Source of the DNA: Lojkania enalia
Lineage: Eukaryota; Ascomycota; Dothideomycetes; Pleosporales
DNA: 64,000 bases
Direction: 5' to 3'
Assembly: GCA_010094045.1 (NCBI GenBank)
Contig: ML986595.1
Span: forward strand, 62,001 to 126,000
Positions 26,010 through 37,669 of the stretch are shown in pieces. The position numbers were made by a program, and so were the translations under genes. Below the pieces are notes generated by a model. It worked only from the letters and a program-made list of their open reading frames with translations. It did no database searches and had not been told where the DNA came from. Numbering within the stretch: position 1 is the first letter of the stretch; the number at the start of each line of letters is the position of its first letter.

Positions 26010-27953
26010 ATGGCGATCTCATCAGCGACTACGAGCGCTATTGAGGGAACAACCCAAGTCAACCCTGGGGCCGGGTCAACAACGGACGAGCCGCGCCCTG
26101 GGATATTGCGACAGCCGACAGTTCAATTTAAAGATACGAATAGTCCGGCACATCTCCCTATAGACGAATATTCTCAAGGAATGCTGGGGTCCCCGATAAT
26201 TCCTATCAAAAACAGAACCGGTACGTCAGAAACTGAAGTGTCGAAAGCTTCCTCCAAGCTCGAAGAGCGTTGGAAGAGACAAACTGTTCTTTCATTTGGT
26301 GAGTAACAACATAATTTGTCGTAGTCTCTATCACTCACCTCGCAATAGATGGGGGAGGGATTAGAGGATATTCTAGTCTGTTGGTTTTGAAGGAGATCAT
26401 GAAAGAGGTTGAGAAAATAGAAAAGGAAAAGGATGCTACAGTGGATTCTAGCTTCCATCCAGAAGACTACGTCACTCCTCACAACACGAGAAACACCCCA
26501 GAGCCGGGGAAGGGCAACTTTAATAGTCAGCAAGATCAAAAGGCCGACGAATCTTGTCGTTATTTCCCCTGCCATTACTTCGACTATATTGGTGGAACTA
26601 GCACAGGGTGAGTTTACCAAAGCTGACGAGTTCCCTTAGCTAACAATAAAGGGGCCTTATTGCTATAATGCTTGGAAGATTAAGGATGGGGATCGGCCAA
26701 TGCTTGGAAGAGTATGAGAATTTCGGCGGCGAAATATTTGGCCATCCAAGGTGGTTTTCAATAAGAGGTCCGTTGCCCTCATTCAAAGAAAAATACAATG
26801 GCAAAAGGCTACGAAACGTTGTGGAGACCGTGGTAGAGAATCGATCATCATCAGAACAGAAGGCTGTCGGAGCCGGTTACTTCGGTTCTGCAAAAGAGCT
26901 GTGCAAGACGTAAGTATGCCCGTGGCAAGATAGAAGCAATCACTCACTAGTAGCAGTATAGTTGTAGCCTATCGTTGGACAGACGACTCCTCGGCTCCTA
27001 GATATGGTAAAGAGGTATTTGATGGTATTGCCGTTCCGAATTCGCCTCGAGCCGCTCCTACGGAATCAGGGGCGTATCTCTTCAGAAGCTACGATCATTG
27101 GGGAGAACCTAGTAAGAATGGGAGGCGCAGGAATATATTCGAGCGTAATCCAGGGCCTGCAGATAACATTCCCATATGGCAAGTTGCCCGAGCCACGACA
27201 GCAGCGCCGACATACTTCGACCCCGTTGCAATCCAGAATAATACATTTGGAGATGGCGGGCTCGGTTCGAATAACCCCGTCCAAGAGATCTTTTGGGAAG
27301 TCGCGACCATGCACGGGAACAATGGTTCTGTCATCGATTTGATCGTCAGTATTGGGACTGGACAGGCTGACCCTGTTAAGCTTCATTCTTCAGGACCGAA
27401 GAAAATCCTTTCGTACCACAACGCCACGAAAGCACTCGCAACAGATTCAGAAGAAAAACACATAGCCATGGAAGCTTTGATAGAGAATATCCCGGGCTTG
27501 GAATCGGTGAATTATCTGCGATTTAACCTTCCGAGGGAGCAGGGTCTGAAGAACATGAAACTCGATGAGTGGAAGAGGGAAGGGCAGCGTCGCCCAACGA
27601 AACGCGGCCTTAGGAGAAGGGAAGAAAGCACGCTTGATAAGATAAAACGTCTAACTCAAGACTATTGCAAAAGAGACGACGTTAGGGAGGATATCCGTAA
27701 GGTGGCGGAAAAATTAGTGAATCATCGTCGGGCTCGATGCCTTGATGATAGGAAGTGGCAACTGTGGGCGACAGGGATCCGCTATCGGTGCACAGTAAAG
27801 AGTTGTGATAAGTCTCAGAAGCTTAGGCCGTCAAAAAAAGATCTCCAATATCATATCGAAAAGATCCATTCTAGCGATTTCCGGGGTAAGACAAGTAACG
27901 AACGCTGCATGTTACTAGAGGAGATGATTAGAAGAGGCACTTGCCCCTATTGA
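26010..27953 (+). CDS. Patatin-like phospholipase with C-terminal C2H2-like finger
   Basis: Four exons: 26010-26298, 26349-26607, 26652-26909, 26957-27953; introns of 50, 44 and 47 bases; 600 residues. The first 95 residues are disordered. The patatin domain is complete: oxyanion loop D97-GGGIRGY, nucleophile elbow GGTST-G-G with Ser181, and second catalytic motif DGG with Asp368. Introns 1 and 2 fall exactly inside the first two motifs, so unspliced reading would miss them. The domain resembles the soluble patatins that hydrolyse acyl chains of phospho- or lysophospholipids and that also occur as N-terminal effector domains of fungal NLR-like proteins. Residues 480-545 are Arg/Lys-rich. C547-x4-C552-x15-H568-x4-H573 looks like a C2H2 zinc finger. 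No signal peptide, so probably cytosolic or nuclear. Confidence 0.88.
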
Positions 27954-29005
27954 CCGCAAATATCGTTATTGGCATTTGGGTTCTGTCGGGTTGAAGGTGT
28001 AAGATTACATATCTGAATTGTGCTGATTTACCATATTAGTCTATAGAGAAGATCTTGCTTTACGGGGTTCGTATTCTGTGCTTTTATGTGCGCTCAAACA
28101 TAATAAGCGCCATTATATGGCTTACTGTATCTCGGAAACGGCTGTGCCATTTTCGTGCTTAGTCTAGCTGGGATAAAAATGGCATTTCTTGCGAAATTAA
28201 GTGAAGTCTGTCGACAGTGAACTGGAAAAGAACTGGGCGACAACTCTGGAAGTGGACACCCTAAAATGACCCAAATCAAGCCATGTAATTGAATAATCTC
28301 AGGAGTTTCACCGTACGTGCTTCGAGCGTAACGGTTCAATAACGATCTAAACCGCGCTGTTGAGATTGCAGACATAGTGGTAGAGGCTACATCTCAAGAC
28401 CATTCCAACCGTGCCATGCTCTTGGATTTTGCTGGATAAAGGCATAACGGACTCTGCTGTATGTTAGGGGCTTTACTGAGCGAACTAGGCACTTCGAGAT
28501 AAGAATGTCGCAATGACGTAGACGGAGGAGAGCCCCACACCTGGAAATGTCAACGAATGCTAATTAAGACAAAACAAGCAAGTGGGAGAGTAAAGATGAA
28601 CTAGATGTCGGTGGTTGCAAGTTTCGACAGAGCTCCTGAGGCGTTCCTGAGGACTGGTTGGCGTGATGGGTAGAGTTTAGCTTTGAGTGTTGAGGAGGGC
28701 GGAATGATGCATGATGGTGTCTACTGGGGGTATGTCATGCTACATAATGTGGCATGCTGTTAACGTCTCATTAAGGAGCAATGCGTTTCACGATTCAGTC
28801 TATTGATCCGGAATTTAGTGGAAATCTATCGAAAGCACTAGATGCAAGGGGCTTAACTAAACACAGCACATAGCCTCATCTCAAAACTCTCCATCTCACT
28901 TCAATTCTTATAGCATCCTCGTAAATGAACTCGAGACAAAAACCTTATTCCCGTCCCTCTTCGCTTTGATATCAATTGGCCTGTTTAACACATTTAAAGC
29001 TCATG
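27954..29005. other. Intergenic between convergent genes
   Basis: 1052 bases. A 93-codon minus-strand frame at 28094-28375 has no recognisable domain or splice context and is left unannotated. The rest shows nothing. Confidence 0.6.
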
Positions 29006-30772
29006 TTATTTAGGCGCCTTCTCCGCCGCCTGCCTCTCTGCTTCGACCTCAGCGATGACGATTTTCCTTACGCCTTGCCATCCGCTCGACTTCTGAACGT
29101 GGCTGACTCTCCTTGGCTTGTCTTCTAGACCCTGCATCTCCTGGGGCAGAACTTCGCTCCACGAGTAGCCGCTCTCCCCGTGGAGCGCAGCTTCAACAGC
29201 GTTGCTGAACTTCGCCGGATGGGCAGTAGCCAGAGAAATGTGATGTGTAGACGAGGACTGGGCTCGTTCAGCGGAACGGTATGCCGCTGTGATGCCGATG
29301 GCGGAGTGAGGGTCTAGAATGTAGCCATGTGAGAGATGCCCCGCGGTCATTGTGAAGACGCTCTTGATGGTTGCAAGAGTCTCCTCGTCAGTAACGCGCT
29401 CTGACTCGAAGTCTACCTGCGCAGCCTTGAGGATATCCGCATCAACCCCGAAGCCGCCTTTAGACCTCAAGTCGTTCAACCATGATCGGACGTGCTCGCC
29501 TGCTGTAGCCCGCCTCTTCTCGGTGGCATCTGACTCTGAGCTGTATACCTGATACGCAAGAAACCATAATAGCCGCTCAAAGTTGGATGAGACTAGGATG
29601 TCCATTGCCGGACTCAGCGTCTCCTTCACGCCATCTTCATGCGCCTTCACGCCGTCCTCCGGTATACCGCCTTCCGCCGCCGTTCCATGCACCCTTTTTT
29701 TCTCGTATCTGCCAGATTGCCAGAATCGGTGGAGGATGTCGTTCTCGTTAGTAGCAATAACGAGCTTTTCCGCAGGAAGTCCCATGCGCTTGGCAAAGTA
29801 TCCGGCAAGGATATCGCCGAAATTGCCCGTCGGGACAACGAAGCGGACGGTGGAGGCCGGGAGGAAGGACGGCTGGCAAATCAAATTGAAGTAGGAGTAG
29901 AAGTAGTAGGTGATCTGGGCGAGGATGCGGGCCCAGTTGATGGAATTGACGGCAGCGAGGCGGTGGGTCTTATTTATTTCGGGGTCGGCAAAGAGAGCTT
30001 TGACAAAGTCCTGGGACTATCAGTTCACGAATGGGGTTTGGGGTCGGGGACTGTGATGTACCTGGCAGTCGTCGAATGTTCCATCTACGGCGAGATTGTG
30101 CACGTTTGCGTCCATGACAGTTGTCATCTGGGCTTCTTGGATGGGGCTCACTTTCCCCGAAGGATGCATGATGAACACGGACACATCTTTCTTGCCTCGC
30201 AGACCGTAGATTGCTGCCGAGCCTGTGTCTCCGCTCGTTGCACCGATGACGGTCAAATGTTCCCGATCCCTTCCCGCCTTCCCCTGATTCCTGCGGGCGA
30301 GGAAGTACTGGAATAAATTCCCCAAGAACTGCAACGCGACATCTTTGAACGCGAACGTCGGCCCATGAAACAATTCCAACAGATGGATGTTCTTCTCCTT
30401 ATCGAGGGTTACAGTGGGAGTCACATCCTTCGTTCTGAAAGTAGAGTAGCTCCGATGTATTATATCCTTCAAATCGGCGAAGGGTATCTCGGCGGGTGAT
30501 ACGTAGAGGGAGAAGATTTCGTAGGCGAGTTCTTCGAATGGGAGGTTCTGCCACCTGGAGGCCCAGTCGGAGGGTGGGGAGGGAATCTCTTCGGGGATGA
30601 AGAGACCACCATCAGAGGCAAGTCCTTTGAGCACGACGTCCTCAAAGGACAACTGGAAAGCGTAAGCGGCCAATTGCGTGATCCAAAGTTCATTTGTGCA
30701 AAAAGTTGTCCTTACATTGTAAGATCCTCCCCTAGTGCTTAGGTAGCGTTGGGATGCCGTATAAGAAGCCAT
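29006..30772 (-). CDS. THR4: Threonine synthase
   Basis: Three exons: 30716-30772, 30062-30652, 29006-30010; introns of 63 and 51 bases; 550 residues against about 515 in yeast. It converts O-phosphohomoserine to threonine with pyridoxal phosphate, the last step of threonine synthesis. The start MASYTASQRYLSTRGG and LKGLASDGGLFIP are typical. The PLP lysine is K122 in HGPTFAFKD. The phosphate-binding region GATSGDTGSAA and the late PTGNFGDILAGY block are both present. The first exon is only 19 codons, a feature seen in several fungal THR4 genes. An inserted charged stretch (GTAAEGGIPEDGVKAHE) explains part of the extra length. It is divergent from the U3 gene. Confidence 0.95.
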
Positions 30773-31334
30773 TGGTCGATCAATTAAATGAGTCCGTGGC
30801 CAGACGCGTAGGTAGAAGTATGAATTGTGAATGAGGTTCCAATCTGTAGTTAGAGCGCGGTATACAATGTCTAAGCCATACGGGACTCTACAGCGGGGTA
30901 TTGGATGGTGGTGAGCAAGACTTTGAACTTCTTTTGTCCGAAATTCGGCTATGTTTAATTTGCGCCAACAATGCGTTAGGTAAAGCAGAAAGGCAACACT
31001 GAAACAACTGTAGAATTTCAGCTGCTCTCTAGTTCGTAAGTGTTGGGAGTGGAGAAGCTCGCGCTCGCGCTACACACATCACAGCTTCCTGCACCCCATG
31101 GCTCCAATTCACGCGCCCCGCATGACAAAAGTCAATGCAGTGATTCGGAGCATCATCGGAGGTTCCGGTACGCGAACGAAGCGAGAACGCTAGGGCCGCT
31201 GCAGAGTCTGCTGCGATGTATCCTGGCTGCAAATTTTCCTGATCTAGTCACGTGTTGCTAGCGCCTTGGCTACGCACAGACCGCTGAACAAAGGTACAAA
31301 AGGCCGCCGCTCCCGCGTCCCTCCTTCCTCTGCA
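30773..31334. promoter_or_regulatory. Divergent promoter region, THR4 / U3 snoRNA
   Basis: 562 bases between the THR4 start and the U3 5' end. TACAAAA at 31294-31300 lies about 40 bases before U3 and may be its TATA-like element, as U3 is made by RNA polymerase II in fungi. No coding frame is supported. Confidence 0.5.
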
Positions 31335-31623
31335 GTTGACCTTACTTCATAGAGTGAGTATCACCCAGTTGCAGCTCAGTCCCCGAACGCGCCGAATATC
31401 GTCAATACTAACAATTTGCCAGATCACTTCTATAGGTATCGTCCTCTTCTGAGTCTCCTACAGGAGCCACAGAATGTCCAACCTGGCTGATGAGCTGAAT
31501 CCTCGGCGTCCCGGAGTGAGGCCTTATTGCATTTGCTTCGGCGAGTGTGGCGATGATCTTCAGCTAATCGGGCGCGTGCTTCGGCCGGTCTGAGCGGCAG
31601 GACGCCGAGTGAAATCTGACAGG
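31335..31623 (+). ncRNA. U3: U3 small nucleolar RNA, with a spliceosomal intron
   Basis: Exon 1 is 31335-31353 and exon 2 about 31423-31623, giving about 220 nt of mature RNA. The intron (31354-31422, 69 bases) has donor GTGAGT, a perfect TACTAAC branch and acceptor TTTGCCAG. Spliced, the 5' end matches yeast U3: ACTTCATAG followed by ATCA-TTCTATAGG (the box A region that pairs with 18S), then ATCGTC-CTCT and GAGCCAC-GAAT. Boxes follow in the right order: C' TGATGAG (31488-31494), B GAGTGAG (31514-31520), C CGATGATCTT (31551-31560) and D TCTGACA (31615-31621). U3 guides the early cleavages of pre-rRNA in the SSU processome. Introns in U3 are known from yeasts, also near the 5' end. The exact ends are inferred by homology. 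Confidence 0.93.
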
Positions 31624-31908
31624 CATTCAGCATTCAATTCTGGTTCTTCTGTGGGCGGTTCGGATATCCGTAGTAATGCAATGGTTTGATGAAAATTTGG
31701 TTCCCCCTCATGTGTTACCTCACTTGTGATATCTCCCCTATCATGTTCACCGAATGCGAGTCTCCCTGTTCTATACTATAGTTCAGCTTTGTGCACTAGG
31801 GGTGCACTATTAAATTTTCTCGCCTAGTGCTAGCGCGGCCGTCTATTGGTCCTCCCCAATTGCCTACCGTCTACTACATGTATGAAACTACAATAGAATT
31901 TCCCTGTC

Positions 31909-33181
31909 TCAGTTCCAGCCGTACTTCTCATTGCCGATCCAGTCAATAGAGTCAGCGACCTTTCCTTCATGCTCTGGGTACCACATCAAACTGCAGATGC
32001 TCTCGGAGTCTCTGTCCACCACACTCGCGCTAGAATCCAACATCTGGGCAGCTGCTACGGTTGCTGACGATGGATTCCACACCTCTACCTCTTCCAAGTT
32101 CCATTCCTCCGCCTCACGTTGTGCCATTAGCAACAGTGCTGCGATCGCTGCGTCATGCATGTGAACTTTAGATGATCCATTCATGGGCTTGGTCTCTGAA
32201 CCCTTCCAGCTTGAATGTTCCTCATTCTCGACAACAAGCCGCAGAATATGTAATGTGTTGCCTTTGGCTTCTTGCGCATTTGAGTTGTACCACATTCGGG
32301 TCCAGTAACACCATATGCGCTTTCCTTTTTCGGAACCTATAATGGCGCCTTTGACCTCTGGGGTCCTTCCATGAAGCTCTTGTCCGACAAATTCCTCGCG
32401 AGCATGGAACCACCTAATCGTCTGAACATCTGGAATTAAAGCAACAGCCGTATTACTACCCTTTGGCCGCGACGCCAGGCTCCTCCTGACTAGTGCCTCA
32501 TCGATCTTGCAAAGCTCGGCAAGGTCGGATTCATACAAAGGTTGAGCGGTAGGCAATGCGCCCACACTCGCCGCCTTTGACATTGCTGCTGGTACAGATA
32601 CGTGGGAAGAATTGAATGGTTCCCAGCCAAGCTCGTCATAGAATTTCTTTGACCATTAGTGACCAGCTCACCTAGGGAGTCCCACCCTAACCTACCTTAC
32701 CAATATCAGAAAATAAGATGGAGAACACGCACGGCGTCTCCTTCGTTGTCTGATGTGTTTGCAGTGCCGTTCCTACCTCTTTCATAAGCCGTGCCGCGTA
32801 CCCTCGTTTCCTCAGGTGTGGCGGACAGAAGACGCTCCCGATCCCATGAGCGACCGTCTCACACACCTCGCCATCCTTCCACACGAGCGCTTTCTTCCGA
32901 TACGTCTCACAGCTCGCCAGTTGTAAACGACCCGGCGACGTTGTATCTAATGCGTTCTCTTTCATGGATGTGTCAACTAGAATCCAGTATGTGATTCCAC
33001 CGTCCTTGGTAAGCGCTTGACTCGCTAGTATTTCCTCCCGACGAAGATAGGCGGGAAGAGAAAGAGCGCCTCTCCACTCTGCTCCATTGAGCTTGAACTG
33101 GGCTTGTTTCTCTTCCTCAGTTGGATGGGCAAGTGCGAGCATTGGCGAACTTCCGTCTGGGAGGTTTACTGTTGATACCAT
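31909..33181 (-). CDS. LYC1: LYC1-type lysine N-acetyltransferase (GNAT)
   Basis: Two exons, 32696-33181 and 31909-32646, around a 49-base intron (donor GTAGGT, branch CACTAAT); 407 residues. The N-terminal half is a GNAT fold with the acetyl-CoA loop at about 117-133 (GSVFCPP then RKRGYAARLM). The junction restores the SDIGKKFYDELGW motif, followed by the PFNSSHVSVP block and the C-terminal domain typical of fungal LYC1. Yarrowia LYC1 acetylates free L-lysine at the epsilon nitrogen in lysine breakdown; activity on lysine here is inferred from family membership. The start is the first ATG of the frame. Confidence 0.82.
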
Positions 33182-34388
33182 GTTTGAAGTTGGTCTTTGA
33201 GTTGTGGTGGGATAAAGGAATGAAATAAATCTTCGTACTTAATAGGGCGCACGTCGGAGTTCGGAAGGGTGTAATACCCCACGACTAAGCAGCGGATTCT
33301 ACGTCTAACTCTTATACCTCCTGGCCTTTCTGTCACGGCGAGAGCCGCCGAATCCAACATATCCTTGAAGTTCCGACGTGGGCCGTGTGAAAGCGAGACG
33401 ATTTGGGCAGCTTCCAGAGGTCATGCGCAGCATGGACGGGCTTCGGAAGGTGGACTATTACATAAAGGCGGGATGTGAACACTCTAGAAGCTATGTCAGG
33501 CCTTGATTGGATCTGATAGTCAAACGTAGCGCCTTATGTATTAATGTTGCTTTCGACACAACCTGGTGTGCTCCTTACTCGCGCCGCAAGGCGAGGCGGG
33601 GTGGTTCGAACTGCCTCAGTGCAGCTGTACGGCCTAGCCGTTTGTAGCTGCTCAATGCCACGCCTCACGCTACGCGGCGCACACCCTAGATCACATCCGA
33701 CTTCATACTTACCTTCCAAGGTTCTTGTCACGGCGAGCTTTCCGGCATGAGCGCCAAGGCGTATACCTGTTGTTCTTGCGCTGTACCTAAACTGCTTGCT
33801 CTCGCCCGTCGTGCTTCTGCCTTCGGCCTGGATGCTGCCTTTCTTTTCTTTCGCCAGACAACGCCTTCGTTTGCGACTTCGCGACTCCGCACCTCCTCCG
33901 AAACATAGCCAGTCCTACAGTTGATGTGCAATTGGCATATTCTCGGTCTATCACCTAAAGCATACGGCCTTCGTTCGTCAAGCTAGCGGCCACCTCTCTT
34001 TGTGTTGAGACTCCAACACGGCCAGGCTCTGATCCTTTCTAGCAGCCTGGCCGCTGCTCTGTAATTTTTTCTTTCACTGCCTCTCACTTCGCGATAATTT
34101 TCAACGGTACTATTTGTAATGCCTTCTTCCCGTTTGTTTTCTCTCAAAATCTCTTCACTAGCCTAACTCGTTCTACCTTTGGATATCCCAACAGCCCATC
34201 AACCATCAACAGCCCTTCGGAACTTTCGCCAACAGATCTCTTGGCTCTGACGGCATAAGTTGACTGGGAGCTACACAGTTGAATATCTAATTATCTTCAA
34301 GAATCAGTATTCGAGGAACTGGATTCGCTCCTTTCCGGTTTTTATTGCTGTGCCGTTCCGCTGAACAGTGAGCTTGTGAGGGTGTACA
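33182..34388. promoter_or_regulatory. Divergent upstream region, LYC1 / RBR ligase
   Basis: 1207 bases with no supported gene. The last ~450 bases before the RBR ligase are pyrimidine-rich and probably form a long leader. Short frames at 33534-33931 occur on both strands and lack domains. Confidence 0.5.
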
Positions 34389-37151
34389 ATGGCCCACCAT
34401 GCACGAGGCCAGATACGCGAGGTCATTGACCTTTTATCTGACGACGAGGATAACGATGCTGACTATACACGGTTTTTGATTGATGACATCCTGGAGGGGG
34501 ACCGCCTGGACTCCAATTTCGGCAATGCCATCGACTTGACGGAAAATGAAAATCTGGTCAATCCAGTAGATTTGACGACACCAAACGCTGCTGGTGAAGA
34601 GGAGGGACTTAGCGAAGCGGAGTGCTTGCAGACTGTACTTACAGTCTTCCCTGATATCTCAGTCAATCATGTGCTTGGTATTATTCAAGAGAAAATGAAG
34701 ACGCATTTACTTCCTTCTGCAGAATGCGAGCGAATCATTGCTAGTCTGTTGGACAAGGGACCGTACCCAACAGAGGCGGATGAGGCCAAAACCCGAAAGA
34801 GGAAACGGACCAATGAAGATGACAACGCAGATTATGAGAATGGGGGGCATGTTGATGATGTCAGCGACTACTACAACCATGCGTAAGTCACCTTCCGTTG
34901 CTGCTGTTCGATGGCGTGTAGGAAGCCAGCACAACTTAGGTTTCACCATAATGCTATTCAAAGGTTATTCTTGCGATGGATTCCTTCCACTATTCTACCG
35001 TACCACTTACTTTCTTTGGGAATTATTCTGACATTTAACGTTCTAGGCTAGATCTACTAAAAGATGAGTTTCTGAGCATCCCCGTTCGACATCTTGAAGT
35101 CACGCTCAAAAAGGAGAAATCGATATTCAAGGCCGTCCCTATGCTCCATGATCAACTTCGAAACTACAGTAGAGCATCCTCTTCGTTTACCAAGATAAAC
35201 AAGCCAAGGCAGAACCGCTTTACGGAATCAAGACTTGCTCTATCTGGGCACGCCACCATCAAGGAACTACACACTGCGAGAAATAAGGTCGAAACCGAAA
35301 ATAGTAAGTATCAATATCGATCAAATGTTTTGGCACATTCCATTACTATTAACTGGAACCGGGGCTTAGGTACCCTGGTTGATCTTTAGTTAATCCCCAC
35401 GTGGCCCCAACATTCCAGCTTCAGTTTCTGCTACCTACAAAACGCTAAAACGTGCTCTAGACAAGCGTCGCAAAGAAGAGGAAAACCGCCGTGCTGAGGA
35501 AGAGGTAAGCTTTTAGCGAAATTTCCGTCATAAATTAACAAAGAAATCGAGCGATTTAAGGAATATTTTCAACCCCCCCTGTACCTGAATATCAATCTCC
35601 TCTCTGTTTCTCTCCCGTTTTGAATAGACTGCGTACTAATCGTATTTTGGTAGAATCTTTTGCAGGCGCAGCTAAACGGCGAAATGAATGAATGCCAATG
35701 TTGCTTTGACGAGTTCCCGCTTAATCGAATGGTTTGCTGTAATGGCAGCCAAGCCCATTTCCTATGCACTGACTGCGCTTCGAAAGCAGTAGAGGCTGAG
35801 ATGTCTAATGGAAGATGCAGACCAAAGTGTTTTGCAGATACAGCATGCGGAGGAACGTACAGCCGCCAGCAACTTCAGGGGTTTCTCGATGTAAAATCCT
35901 TCGATCGCCTTGAACGAATGCAACAGCAGGAAGATCTCGCCGCTGCTGGATTGGACTTGGACGAGTGCCCCTTCTGCGACTTCAAGCAAGAATGTCCCCC
36001 AATCGAGGTCGACAGAGAATTTCGCTGCCTGAATCCCAAGTGCGGGAAGACTAGTTGTCGCCTTTGCTTTAAGGAATCTCACATTCCCAGGAGTTGTGAC
36101 GAAGCGAAGAAAGACTCAAACATTACTGTTCGGCACCAGCTTGAAGAAGCAATGACCGACGCCATTATCCGCAAATGTAATCGATGTAAAAACCCATTCG
36201 TCAAAGAGTACGGTTGCAATAAGATGACTTGGTAAGGACTCAATACCTAATTTCGATAGATTCAATGCTGACTTGATCCCAGCACCAAATGTGGTAATGT
36301 TCAGTGCTACGTCTGCTCTAAGGATGTTAAAGATTATAATCACTTCGGTAGCGAAAATAGCAATACTCGGTGCCCTCTTCATGATAATGTTGAAGTGCGT
36401 CATGAGCAGGAGGCAAAGAAGGCAGAGACCGAAGCACTCGCGCGCCTTCGAGCCGAACATCCCGACATACCCGAAGAAGAACTCAAGATACAAGTCTCTG
36501 ATCGCGTTAAAAGCGCGGAGGAGGCTCGCAGGGGCAATGCGCAAAACCAACATGCACAATTTCCTTGGCACATGAATAACGGCGTTCTTATGCCTGGTGC
36601 GGCACGGAATGATATTGCTCCACTTGGCCCGCAGCTTGCGCCTAGGGGGCCGCTTGCCGCACCTCCGTATGCCATTCGTGCTGGCAATAGACCCGTAAAT
36701 CATGACCACCGCGCAAATCATGTGGTCTATATGCAACATCCTGTTCAGCAACCCTTACATCCTCCAGGAAATATACCTCAAGCGCAAAATCGTCAACCTC
36801 ATTTAGGTCCACCGCCACCGTTGATCCAGCCACAGGGCTTCCCCAGATTCGACGGCGCAAATGACTTTTTTCGAGCGCCAAATCTTGCCCCACCGCCCCG
36901 AATTGAGTACGTCTACCAACCCCGTTCAGGTTGTCGCGATGGCTATGTTCGTTGGCCTAACCGACCGCAGGGACATTGATGCTCGGCTCATCCAGTTTCA
37001 AGCTGAAATGGACGAAATGCAGCAATTCGAGGGTGAAATAGAAGCAATGAACATACAGCGAGTGCGCGATCGTCAATTACAGATGCAGCAGCTCGATATG
37101 TTTGAGCCTAATGATGGGGACTTAGACGATTTTTTCTTCGTTCGTGGCTAG
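34389..37151 (+). CDS. RBR E3 ubiquitin ligase, RNF216/TRIAD3-like, with SIMs
   Basis: Six exons: 34389-34882, 35047-35303, 35425-35504, 35654-36231, 36283-36906, 36971-37151; 737 residues. The N-terminus carries likely SUMO-interacting motifs: VIDLLSDDED (12-21), AIDLTEN (about 48) and PVDLT (about 60). A coiled linker leads to RING1 (from C291, ECQCCFDEF), an IBR and RING2 (CNRCKNPF, then YGCNKMTC). Cys465 is the likely ubiquitin-accepting residue, the position of parkin Cys431. The arrangement is that of RNF216. The last intron (36907-36970, branch CCTAACC) removes an early stop and adds an acidic Gln-rich tail. Two acceptors are ambiguous: 35418 or 35424, and 35653 or 35665; all keep frame. 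The substrate is unknown. Confidence 0.87.
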
Positions 37152-37669
37152 AAAAGACTTCATTGGGTTTTTTTCCTATAATTTTCAAAAGGCAAGCGGT
37201 TCCTAGAGTTTCCACGATGCATGCCGTTTTTATTTTCTCTATAGCTTAGTACATGCTATGCACAGTTCCGGCGATTAGGAGTCATAGGCGGCAAGAAGAT
37301 GCGAGTTCGAGAATTTTTCGCACGTATTTGATACCCGGAATGCGTATTTAGTCTCGGTTTACGGCTACTTTTCTTTCACGCGCAGTACTATTCGTAATTG
37401 TCGGCCTCAATACTTCCTCTTGATTTCAATCAGCTGGACACAAGGCTGAATTTAACCTATTTCTTCGTCTTTGGCGGCGACAAGCGCTCACTCCATGCTC
37501 TGCCTATAGTCTCCTAATCACTGAACGTGTTGAAGAGCCCAACTCCGTACTTCAGTCTCTACCTCCCCGGCCTCGGGTAGTGCCCTAGTCGTGAACTCTG
37601 GAAGCGGCCCATATAAGTGCTCAAGGCATTCGAGAACTCATTGTAGAACACACTGCCACCACATATTTT
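37152..37669. other. Intergenic between convergent genes
   Basis: 518 bases holding the two 3' ends; nothing else recognised. Confidence 0.6.

Noticed and set aside
31430..31633. 67-codon minus-strand frame
   Set aside because: It lies inside the U3 snoRNA gene and has no protein features.
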